Assembly (NCBI GenBank): GCA_935421135.1
Contig: OW285194.1
Span: 14,593,376 to 14,657,375 of the forward strand
Length of the DNA: 64,000 nucleotides
Direction of reading: 5' to 3'
Origin: Bugulina stolonifera
Taxonomy: Eukaryota; Bryozoa; Gymnolaemata; Cheilostomatida; Bugulidae
Below, piece after piece: positions 9,240 to 20,300 of the stretch (positions are counted from its first letter, which is position 1; every line of letters starts with the position of its first letter). The notes below the pieces were generated by a model. The model did no database searches and was not told the origin of the DNA. It was given only the letters and a program-made list of their open reading frames with translations. The position numbers and the translations under genes are program-made.

Positions 9240-9358
9240 CTACTAGTACCTGTTAATCTTTCATGTAATGAGAAGGCCTAGCACCACTCATAGGCTCTTC
9301 CATTTTGGACAAGGGAGTCGTCTTAGGACAACAGCACAACCGCCCAAAAGCCATTACA
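9240..9358 (+). mobile_element. 3' remainder of the older LTR
   Basis: CTACT, TCTTTCATGTAATG, a CACTCATAGGCTCTTC block and AAGCCATTACA at 9348-9358 align to the last 120 bp of the young LTR with many substitutions. Together with 3136-3575 it makes one older solo LTR split by the young element. Confidence 0.85.
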
Positions 9359-10668
9359 ATATCACAATGTCTATAGGAAAAGAGTGTCTTTTGATTAATT
9401 ATATTGTAATGTTTTTGAGTATAGTTACATACAAGTGCCGATAGGCCACTGGTATGGGAAGGGCTTGGAAGGTGGTAGAGGCCGACCAAGTGACCTTCTG
9501 CTCATTACATAAAGAGTGAACGGTATTTATATGCTCTTATTATTGTGCATCAGACGTACCTTGTAGGTCGATGCCGAGACTCATTGAAGAGCTCAGGACC
9601 GACGTAGGTCTTATAGACTTTATACTCCAGAGAAGTGCAATGAAAGATCTGGTATTCTAGGACTTTAAGCCCGACGCTAAATTCATATAGAATCCGGGAT
9701 AGACTTAAGTCGTAGAAGTGGTGTAGGGATGTGCTTAAATGAGGATGGGGATGAACTCGACCCGTATGGATCTATGGATCCGCTGGTGGAGTTACCCGCC
9801 TACAAGAGTAAGCCTCTATAGGTTTGAGTTAGGAGATGTTGCTTTATTAGAGCGCAATCAACAACTGATTTCATACAGAAAATGTGCTCACTTATATACT
9901 AAATCTACTTACGGCAAAAAGAGGCCGATAAGGTATCAGGTCCAGAACTGATGCAACAACATGGATGGTTCAGCCCGACGTCGACCATAAAAAGGGACGG
10001 CCTTGGCACAAAAAGTGCTTACAATAGCCCGAAATGCAAAGTATACAAGTATGAGCCAATTCCAAGATATCGGCCTTTAAAAGTATACGGCAAAAGACTC
10101 TATTTACTACAATCAGACAAGAGAAGATAATTACTAACAGTATGTGGGAAAAACTAAGTTGTAATTCCAATAGTCTGATTGACAGATAATAATATAGTAA
10201 AGCACACGACAGCAGTTGATTAGGATATAGTATAAGTATGCATGTATAATAGTTGTGCAAGGTAAGACAATATGCGTGAATGGATAATATGGATAATATG
10301 GATAAGCATAGTCATGTACATAAAGCGTAAGAATTCGGTCTATGTTCAGGCAGGCTGTTTCACCACAATATGTATCAGATGGATAGCCTGAAGTTCATCA
10401 GTCAAAATTTAGCTGCTGAAAACTATTAAATAAAAGTAAAAAGATTGCTGTTTACAATTCAGGCTATAGAATCCAAGAACCTAAAGCAAAGTTGTTGCCC
10501 GCTCTATCCAATACCCACAATCACTGAATCCCTAGATATATACATTGTTGTGTCTGAGCCTACGACTAGTAAGCAATATAGAAGTGGCTACCTAGCCTCT
10601 GCAGTTTATTTGTCTCAACCGCCTCAAGCTTGTAGTTATGCCTTAGTTAGTTATTACAACATCATAAC
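9359..10668. other. No confident gene; probable decayed retroelement sequence at 9417-10020
   Basis: Between about 9417 and 10020 the sequence is richer in G+C and in CCGAC/GTCGG words than its surroundings, the same word bias as the LTR element. This suggests an old internal fragment. No reading frame or domain could be recognised. From 10021 to 10668 the DNA is ordinary AT-rich sequence without identifiable features. Confidence 0.3.
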
Positions 10669-11757
10669 CAGAGTTGGGTCCAAGTCGACTTGCAAGTCAA
10701 CAAGTCAAGTCATTTCTAAAATTTTGGAGGCAAGTCAAGTCCAAGTCAAGTCAGTGCTGCCTCAAGTCAAGTCAAGTCAAGTAATTTCTGAAATTTTGAA
10801 GACAAGTCAAGTCGAAGTCAAGTCAGTGCTGCCTCAAGTCAAGTCAAGTCAAGTCAGCTGTCATGCAAGTCACAAGTCAAGTCAAGTCAAAGTCAAGTCA
10901 AGTCGAAATGCAAGTCAAGTGGAAGACAACTTCAAAAAATATTACATTTTTCAAAACATCATTTTTTTCTTTTAGTAGGCATTCCAATCCATGAAAAACC
11001 TATGCCAAGGTGTAGCAGGGCATGAACATGTATGTGATGCAATCATGGTAAAGAACTAGTCTATATAAGTAGTATTATTGGCACTACGGTCGAGACTGGT
11101 CATATAGTATTACATACTGTATATTGTAATGGTGATGCAGTGTTACATAGCATATAAACAGCACATGGTACAGCAAGGAGTGTCCACTGGTCAGTCCTGC
11201 AATTTAACTCTAGTAATTATTGCACTGTACATTGTATTCACTACTTACACCACACCTACATTGTATGCTACACTTACACTACTTGCACTGTGTGTACTTG
11301 TGACTATGCATTGTCGTTGTGTAGTCTCACGTACACACAGCTTAGATAGTGCCTGAATTGTGTATCCTCATAGCTAACCTTGATATACTCTGAGTGCTGC
11401 TAGTAGCACTGATCTAGTAAAAATGATAATTAGGTAGGCAATTGAGACCTTTTTTCCATGTTGGCTAAACACTGTACAAAATTTTTATTTGCCAGATTGA
11501 CTTGGCAAAACCCAAGTCAAAATCACAAGTCATTCCTGTGTCCAAGTCAAGTCAAGTCAAGTCACATTGATGTGCAAGTCAAAGTCAAGTCAAAATCACA
11601 AGTCATTCATGTGTCCAAGTCAAGTCAAGTCAAGTCACATTGATGTGCAAGTCAAAGTCAAGTCAAGTCAGCAAGTTGGCAAGTCCAAGTCAAGTCGACT
11701 TGTGACTTGACTTGACTTGGCAAGTCAAGTCAAATCTATGACTTGGACCCAGCTCTG
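10669..11757. mobile_element. hAT-like non-autonomous DNA transposon with AAGTC subterminal pentamers
   Basis: The ends are inverted repeats: CAGAGTTGGGTCCAAGTC at the left and, reverse-complemented, CAGAGCTGGGTCCAAGTC at the right. The 8-bp ATCATAAC flanks both ends (10661-10668 and 11758-11765), a perfect hAT-length target duplication. Both subterminal zones (10675-10930 and 11505-11750) are packed with AAGTC pentamers, mostly direct, reversing to GACTT next to the right end. The central 550 bp has no credible transposase frame. Dense subterminal motifs are typical transposase-binding regions in hAT elements. Confidence 0.85.
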
Positions 11758-11849
11758 ATCATAACTCCATAAATGTAAGTATAAGTATAAGTGTATTGAA
11801 TAATCCTTACTGCTTGAAAGTATAAGAATGACTGCACTGTATAACAATA

Positions 11850-12795
11850 TTCTGGCCTCTTTTCTAGGAAAGGGGAAGACGACCAGTTACTTCCGGCGGG
11901 CTCCGGGCGACTAACACAATTCTGTTAAGAAATGGAGAACCCATACTAGGAACCATCCTCCACTATATTATAATGGTTTCTGTTTTGCGAGCGGCCGTCC
12001 TTGGACGACTGCCGACCCAAGAAATGAAGTGCCTATGAGTGGTGCTAGGCCTTCTTATTACATGAAAGATCGAGCGGTCTCAGTAGTCTACCAGTACTAC
12101 CAGAGACGACCCATCTGGTCCCGAGTCTAGCTTGTAGACTATACTATGAAAGAGAGTGATCCGACCTAGTAGGCAGTTTGCTAAGCGAATGACCTGGCAA
12201 AAGGAAGTGAAAGTCTCTGTATCAAGTATAGATGTGTCTTTATTGAACGCCAAGCAAAGACTGAGACAACGAATGATAAAACATGGTCCTTTATATAGTA
12301 TAAGAACTTCCGCCCGACGTAGTGTCGGGAAAAGACGGCGTAGGGTTGTCCGGAAGTTGCGCAACAACATGGCCACTGGAAGCCCGACGGCCGACCCAAA
12401 ATAGGTCAGGTTATACAAAAGTTGCTTATAATTATCCAATTCATGTACAAAATGAATATCAAGGAATTCTGAGAGGTCGGGCCTTTTTACATGGGTATAA
12501 AAGGTACCAAGAGACTCAGTAATTGCCATACATAAATGTCCATTGGTATATAGTTAAGTAGTGAAGAATGCAAGCAGACATATACATATAAGCACACATA
12601 ACAATGAGTGTCAGGTGATAGGAGGCGACTGTGCGTACCATCACAATATAATTCTCTGTACATACGCCGTTACTATAATTGCTCTATACTCTATAGTCTA
12701 TATGATGTAATAAAGACGTTCACAGTACAATATAGTCTGATATTAAATAAATTACGACCTTAAGGGTTGTCGAGGGACAAACGGGCATCCATTAC
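11850..12795. mobile_element. Decayed LTR-like segment that received a solo LTR
   Basis: The GC-rich block at about 11875-11925 and the segment 12650-12795 (with AATAAAGACGTTCAC and an end in GGGCATCCATTACA) flank the reverse solo LTR. The same GGGCATCCATTACA end recurs at 15477-15490, suggesting a second LTR family in this region. The left boundary and target duplication were not found. Confidence 0.3.
11969..12645 (-). mobile_element. Solo LTR, reverse orientation, same family as 3576-4381
   Basis: Read on the minus strand it starts TGTGATGGTACGC and ends CCATTATA, aligning to the full LTR with internal deletions (677 versus 806 bp). ATAT occurs at 11965-11968 and 12646-12649, a 4-bp target duplication of the same length as the full element's. 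The poly(A) and TATA positions are conserved in reverse. No internal region remains, so it is a product of LTR-LTR recombination. Confidence 0.85.
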
Positions 12796-13915
12796 AACAT
12801 CATTGCCCAATAATAGGTAGGCTGATATTTCAAGAAAGCTACCAACTAGAATATAGTGAATAACCTGTGACCAGTAGAGCAGGCAAATTTAATAGATAAT
12901 GAATTACTTACAGCAAGTGGAAATTACCAAGTAGAGAAAACTTCTCAGAAAACAGAACTGTGGATTCATCTTTAATTGTCAATATATGGATTTCATAGGC
13001 AATCTATCCGTAGTTGCAGTAAGCCTCCACTCTATGTTGAAATACACTCTTTTCCAACAGCATCCAACTCTAAATATTATATACAGATAACTTAGACTAC
13101 CATGGAAAATGTAACAGCAACGGGCTGTGAAGGGTTCAAACTAAACACATACTCATGTTCCATTTTAATCCTTGGGGACATTCTCCATGAATTAACGCTG
13201 AAATATTACAGTCTTGTCCTCCTTCAATTCTGGTCAGTAGTGACATCTGTGATAGTGAAAGCTAAAATAGTTACATGTAGATTGGTTTCAAGGAACTAAT
13301 CAGATATTATGATAACCAATTCCATGTTCCCAGTGATGTCTAGCACAATACAATAGCTATGAGAGTACTAAAGAGCCTGTATACGTCTGTAGAAATTTAG
13401 TAACAACAGAACAAGGTTACGTAATATTTATAGGAACTACCACAGCCTAAACCCTAATCACTTGCAGAAGAAGTCAAGCCATCTGAAGTGAGTCAGAGAT
13501 ATTTTTTAATTCAAATAATGTATGATGTACTGTATACTCGTATTGGACATTCTCTTTGGTTTTGTTCTTGTTGGAGACTTCCACTAGAGTGCCAAGCATC
13601 TTTGGCGAAATTAGACAGAATAAAAATTAATGGTTCATAATGTTTGACAACTGCATGCATTATGGTAGGCGCACTTACGTACCTAGAAGTAGGCAAACTT
13701 TAGCAAAATATTTCATACACCAGGAAATTCAGTTCAAGTTGAAGAGCTGAGAGTTCATCTGCTATACATGTCTTCTGCAAGTAACTATTTGAATTTACAT
13801 TGTAGGTGTTAGGCATTATGCCATGACATAACAGTTGACATAACAACAGGTATGACAGAACAAAATCATTGGTGAATAAAAGATTTGTAACAGTAGTTTT
13901 AGACCATCCCAAGTG
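12796..13915. other. No gene recognised
   Basis: AT-rich sequence with only short chance reading frames on both strands. No splice-bounded coding segment or repeat structure was found. Confidence 0.4.
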
Positions 13916-13971
13916 AACTTTTTATACCCATGTAAAGAGGGCCGACCTCTCAAAATTACTTGATATTCATT
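13916..13971 (+). mobile_element. Short LTR fragment
   Basis: TTTTTATACCCATGTAAAG, GGGCCGACCTCTCAAAAT and GATATTCATTT match the middle of the 3576-4381 LTR. The fragment is flanked by similar words (CCCAAGTGAACT before it, TTCCAGGTGAACT after it). It is a 56-bp relic. Confidence 0.6.
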
Positions 13972-15767
13972 TAGCCCATTCCAGGTGAACTATTGGTTAA
14001 GACAATGTGTGAGGGCCCATCAATTTTTTGTAGCTTTTAACTCGTTGACAGAAATCTACTTCTGTGTCAGCTAAAAATACTTTGGGATTTTCGAATTTGG
14101 GGATTTTTTAACATTATGATGCACATTATTTTTGTGCAATTGCTTTCACTGCTCAGCCACAAAAACACATGTTTGCATGTAAAATTTGAGAAGTGATGAA
14201 GGGACACCAAAATCTATGCAAAGGGACACTGTGTCCCTTGGGGACACATTTGGGCATCCCTGATGTATACATTTGTCACCAACTGACTAGATAGTGAATC
14301 TATAAGGTTAATAGTATGTTGTTCAGCATCAGACTTTCCTGCCCTAACCAAAGATAGTGGAGAGGAAGATACATGTAGGTAGGCTAACTGTGACTAAGAA
14401 ACGTCCTTCTCCTACTCACACAGAACAGGCTACCAGTTATTAGGAATTGTGTTCCCTTTTGAAGTCACCCCATGTTTCAAATGGTTAAAACTGAGTGGCA
14501 TAAATGATTCCTGTCACAAAGTCTGCTGTCTAGCAAATGTAGTTTTGTGTAAATATGAATGCAGCATCAACTTCAGTAATTGCAGAATTGTGCTCCAAAC
14601 GTATTGTTATTTCCCATGATGCAACACACGATACACTGACTTACTGCACTAGGGCAAATTTCTGATCAAGACACCCCAAGCCACAGATGATCTTTTATTT
14701 AATTTGTGTGGAGAGATACCTTGTTTTTTACAAATGTGTCAAAAACCATACAGTAATATGAAAAAATATTTAATGAGGGTAAATCCTTCACGCAAAACAC
14801 CAATAGCAAAATAACTACCCTACTACATAACTACATGTATATACTCAGGGCTGTAACAACCAGGGGGGCAAGGTGGGCATTTGCCACCCCAGAAATCTGT
14901 CTAACGAATATTTGTTGGTGTCAATTCTCAAAATCGAACTTTGTACACACTGATCACAAAATTCTGGCCAGTGTTATAGTCTGAAAGACAGTTTGTGGCC
15001 TGCATATATATGACTGGAGTTTGATAGAGAACATTTTAAGCTGTTTTCAGATTCAGCCTGAGCAGGCTGATACTCCGGCCTGGGTTTTTGCCTCCTCAGC
15101 CAAAAATAGTTGTTACAGCGCTGTATATACTACAATAACTTGTAAAATATGTAGTATATGTTATTTTGTAATTTGGAGCTATCTACCTTCTGGTGATGTA
15201 GATGCTTACTAGGGAGTTGTCTTCTCTCGCCCACATAGGCTACACCTTACCTTGCAATTATGCAGCCCTATGGTGCTGCCTATCATGGAGAGCTGGGGCT
15301 AGTGAGGAGTTACTACCCCCTATGTAACAGAAGTCTGCAGATACTCAGTCCACAAGTTTTGAACTACCTATATATAGCAAGGGTCCACTCTCCACAGTCT
15401 CTACCACCCCCGATGTAACGGAGGTCTGCAGTTCCTCAGTCCGAGAGTTTTGAACTACCTCTAAAGGTCCTAGATCGGGCATCCATTACAATATTAGGTA
15501 TGTATTACACATATTATATATAATAAATACCTATCTGATACAATTAATTGTAGCAGCTATAAAGTGTATAGTACATTCCTTTTCCTTCATAATATACATG
15601 TACATGACTGTAATATTGCAGTATTCATGCTAATCCATTGAGTATGACAGGAATATCACCACTCATTTCTAGTAGCATTGTATATAGTGATGTAAGTATG
15701 CTCCAGGTTAAGGGGATTTGTATTATGGTGATTATAATTATTATGAATTGCACATGTAATTTACTAC
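13972..15767. other. Transposon-derived sequence without a recognisable gene
   Basis: The stretch contains GGGACACTGTGTCCC (an inverted repeat near 14223) and GGGCTGTAACAACCAGGGGGG at about 14849, typical of transposon ends but with no matching partner found. It also contains a diverged direct duplication (next entry). No coding frame is supported. Confidence 0.35.
15314..15477. repeat. Diverged tandem duplication of about 90 bp
   Basis: GATGTAACGGAGGTCTGCAG, TCAGTCC and GTTTTGAACTACCT in the second copy (from about 15404) repeat ATGTAACAGAAGTCTGCAG, TCAGTCC and GTTTTGAACTACCT of the first (from about 15314). The block ends with GGGCATCCATTACA, an LTR-like terminus also seen at 12780. Confidence 0.5.
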
Positions 15768-16499
15768 CTCTCCTGAGTCATAGCAATGATACACTTCCAA
15801 TGGTACTGTGGTAGATGCATCTATTACTAATGTTACATGAATATATACAATACAGTAATTGATACTAACAATGTAATGTAAAGTTATAGTTTAAACCTCA
15901 AACTCATCTTGTAGTTGTTGACAGGTAGCCTAAATCAGGATAAAATCATAATAAAATAATGTTAAATATAATAACTTCAGACCTATTTTATATATTATCT
16001 TATTGGAGTAGTAGTCTAAGTTTGAGAAATATATAAACTTACTTATATGCAGCACTTTAATTAATCTCCCGTTAGGATGATCAGCGCCAGGATATTTACG
16101 GGATAAGGTAACTCCACCAACTCTATCACTCTACCAAGCACTATATAAATAGCTACATGTAATTCGGATTTATTATGTATAATTCAAACTCCCTACAACT
16201 TGCTATTCTTTCATTGATTTATAATACAAATGTATAATTATATAATAATATAGGTAGCGTTTTATTAAATGTAATAGATAAATAACAATTAGTTGTCAGC
16301 ATAAATAAATTGTATCACAATAATATTCATACAGTCACCTTCTAAACCAAAACATCAACATTAATTACTACAAGCAGATTATAAAATGAATATTATTGTT
16401 TTATAATATACATGTATAACCAAGGAGTATAACTTGGTATAACTTACAAGAGCTTTGATTTTGATTTGAAGTTATCTTCTCCCAATTTAGAAAGGACAA
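15768..16499 (-). CDS. Three tentative exons of an unidentified protein
   Basis: Minus-strand segments 16448-16499, 16043-16122 and 15768-15826 are each open, end in GTAAGT or GTAGT donors and follow AG acceptors, and their phases chain (2, then 1). The translation includes VLSKLGEDNFKSKSKLL, then VTLSRKYPGADHPNGRLIKV, then DASTTVPLEVYHCYDSGE. I do not recognise the family. The 5' and 3' ends are not found. A chance arrangement cannot be excluded because each exon is short. Confidence 0.3.
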
Positions 16500-17382
16500 C
16501 TTCAAATTAGAGTCGATAGGCTACAACACATTAGTTGTGATGAATGTCTGCACATCACATGACCTAGAACTAAGTAACACTAACTACAACTACATAAAGA
16601 AAATAACCATTTGCACTACAATTTGTAATGAGTGGTATAATATTGTTCATAATGATATTATGAAGTATTAGTGTGGGGCATTGATTTATCATTTTCATGA
16701 TTGATTAGTGTAGCTTTTAGTTCATATACTATATCACCAGTAGCTACTTAGATTAAATAATGATGTGCATGTTTATCACAAGAAATAGACTTTTAAAAAA
16801 CAACATCTTTTATGCATCCATTTATGAATTTGTGCAAAATAAACATTCAGAAACTAGTGATAATAGAAGGTTTGCTTACTACACTAATTAAATAGATAAC
16901 AAAAATAATATATCAGCATGATTATATACTGTAGATTAGAATGGGGACTCCATACATATACATGTATGTATATCTATAAATATTATATAATATAACCTAT
17001 TGAATTGAATAAAGGCACTGGTTCAACCCACTACAAGCTAAGTAACATCTAGTCTTACTACAACATATTATGACCTTGGTAACACCAATGAATATAATGA
17101 TTACTCAAGTCAGAGTCTCTGATTCAAGCATGTACACATGTAAGTATTTATAAGACTATGACTTGGGTGCTAGGGTTAGTTGGTTGCTAGGCAACTGATT
17201 CTCACATTGGTTGTACCTCCACCAGGAAGTAGATGCTGTTGAATTAAATAAACTGTATGTTATACATTAGTTAAACCCTACTATGTACTTATATAACACT
17301 ACATGCATAAACCACTATCTAGATGTAAATACACCTTACTATATAATAAATATACTGTATCCTTTCACCTAGCTCAGTGTAG

Positions 17383-20300
17383 CTAGCTGTCTATTGGTTT
17401 ATACAGTAGAGTCGTTACGTATTTCTTCTTATATCTGCTTGTGTCACTCAGCACCATAACACCATCCTACAGTAGTAACACAGATTATAGAATATGTACG
17501 TAGTATTGCAGTATTTATGTATATATTGGTGTGTATACTCTTACTACAAACACTATGTTAGCTTCTACCCCAGTAATTGAAACCAACCAATGTGAAAGCT
17601 GAGTTCAGTGTTTTGGTAATAGTTGGCCCAGGTTGTGGTAAATAAGTGATCCATATAAAGTTGATAGGTTATTCAGAGCAGGCCAAACAGTGTAGGGTTG
17701 CATCACTTTAACGTACTACGTTACGTTATGTTATATTTTTATAGTACATATAAGGGTTTATTACATGTATATGTATATGTATATGGTTTACCTTGATAGA
17801 GAGGGCGTACAGATGATTTAACATCACATGGTTAGGCTCAGGTAGCATCCCGGGCTCCAACTAAAATAACAGAATTGCAGCATTTTATCAGAATGTAGTA
17901 AATGTTGGAGTTGTCTACTAGTTAAAAATTCATGACAAGGGGAAGATAACTTTAGATCCTCCAGGATACCTACTGCATTGTATAGACAATGCCATTATAC
18001 ATACCAAAGTACAATGCCCATCACACAGTATACAATACATGCACATACCACACTGTATACAATACACATCACATAGAGTGTACAACATAGTATGTTGTAC
18101 ACTCTATGTGATGTGTATTACACACATCACGCTGTATACAATACACACCACACACTGTAGACAATACACACCACACTCTGTATACAATACACACCACACA
18201 CTGTAGACAATACACACCACACACTGTATACAATACACACCACACACTGTATACAATACACACCACACATTGTATACAATGCACACCACACTCTGTATAC
18301 TATACATGCTGTGTGCATATGAAGTGATAGACTCACATGGTCAGAGACATCCTTGTTTAGAATAACCTGTAGCAGATGTGGAGGAAGTATGGGTGGTCCA
18401 GTGCGTCTGTCTGTAGGTGTACGCGCTGGTATCTCTCTACCATAAGTCTCTTGCTCTGGTAGGTCTAATAACACACATGTACATACATACACATACATAC
18501 ACACCGCCTTGCTATACACACGTAATTATCATGGTGTATATGTATAGCAAAGTAGTCACAGAGGAGTGTTTGATATGCAGTTGGTGCAGCACACAAGCCA
18601 TCTACTACTCACTAGCATAGGTAACAGAGCTAAGGTGGTGTTTTAGTGGTAATATGTTCTGTTCACTTTACTAGGTCTTGGGCTTAAACCCTAGTCAGGG
18701 CGTTTTCATGGATGAGAAACAAGTCTCTGGCTGCTCAATAGATAAATTGTAAACTCCCTTGCATAAACTCCGATCACATATACATTGTATGTACAATGAC
18801 AGTCATCTACAACATTACATAGCTGAGAATGAAGTAAACATATATGTATGACTAATGGCTAGAATGAAACGCTACCGTTGACATTGCTAGACGTCCGTCC
18901 CATTATGGCTTCCATCTTTCTCACTTCATTTGTAGCATCTTTATCAGTCTCTAGAGCTTCCAGTATCTCAAAGTCTTCTTTTACAACTTTCATAGTGTTG
19001 TGCATTGAACCTTTATTGGACCTCAGTGTTGGCTGTGAAATAAATTAGAGAACAATGTCTTCCTTTTACCATTATTTCTTATGTATTACTGTGACACTCA
19101 TCTTAACAGTTATGTTATATTGCTTCTTGTTATATTGTTTTCATGTGATTACCTAACAAAATTGTAAAATCATGCAGTGTATAATATACATACATATACA
19201 TATTATGCATGTACTATTACACATGTATATTACACATGTATATTACACATGTATATTACACAGTATAAAATACTACACGATGTACTGTACAACCTATGGT
19301 AGAGTGTATTATATATTACACAGTATAATAATATACTATACAATGTACAATCTGTGGTAGAGTGTACTATATATTACACAGTATAATATACTATATGATG
19401 TACAATCTGTGGTAGAGTGTACTATATATTACACAGTATAATATACTATACGATGTACTATCTATGGTAGAGTGTATTATATATTACACAGTATAATATA
19501 CTATACAATGTACAATCTATGGTAGAGTATACTATATATTACACAGTATAATATACTATATGATGTACAATCTACGGTAGAGTGTACTATATATTACACA
19601 GTATAATATACTATACAATGTACAATCTATGGTAGAGTGTACTATATATTACACAGTATAATATACTATACAATGTACAATCTATGGTAGAGTGTACTAT
19701 ATATTACACAGTATAATATACTATACGATGTACAATCTGTGGTAGAGTGTACTATATATTACACAGTATAATATACTATACGATGTACAATCTGTGGTAG
19801 AGTATACTATATATTACACAGTATAATATACTATATGATGTACAATCTGTGGTAGAGTGTACTATATATTACACAGTATAATATACTATATGATGTACAA
19901 TCTGTGGTAGAGTGTACCTCATCAGGGTTGTGCCTCCACTGGCCGTCCACAAGGAACTTGTACTCGTGTTCACCTTCAGGCAGATCTATTATAGTGTAGA
20001 AATTCTTCTCACTGAAAACAATACAGTAGTAACAGTTACTATAATATACATAGAGAGAGGACAACTTATATACACTGTACATTAGTGAGTGGCTGATTGA
20101 TAAGACAGTCATTCTCTACTCAGCAGTAAGCACCAATCCCTCAGTGCAGTCGCTACATCTAGTAATTAAATAGCAATCCACTGTTAGCTTACTGGATAGA
20201 AGTTTGACTGGGCTTGATGTAATACCACTGAGCGAAGGCTAATGGTGGTAAACTAAGGGGAAGTGGCACTGCCTTCCCTACCTTTTAACTAGTGGTATTC

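Noticed and set aside
10445..10975. 176-codon frame rich in SQVK repeats
   Set aside because: The repeats are just the AAGTC pentamers of the hAT-like element read in one frame.
14849..15260. hAT-like element starting CAGGGCTGTAACAACC
   Set aside because: The candidate right end (GCAGCCCTATGG) does not complete an inverted repeat and no 8-bp duplication flanks it.
18069..18519. Minus-strand frames with VWCVLYTVCGVYC repeats
   Set aside because: They are the 23-bp intronic minisatellite read through; the adjoining real AMPK beta exon ends at 18337.
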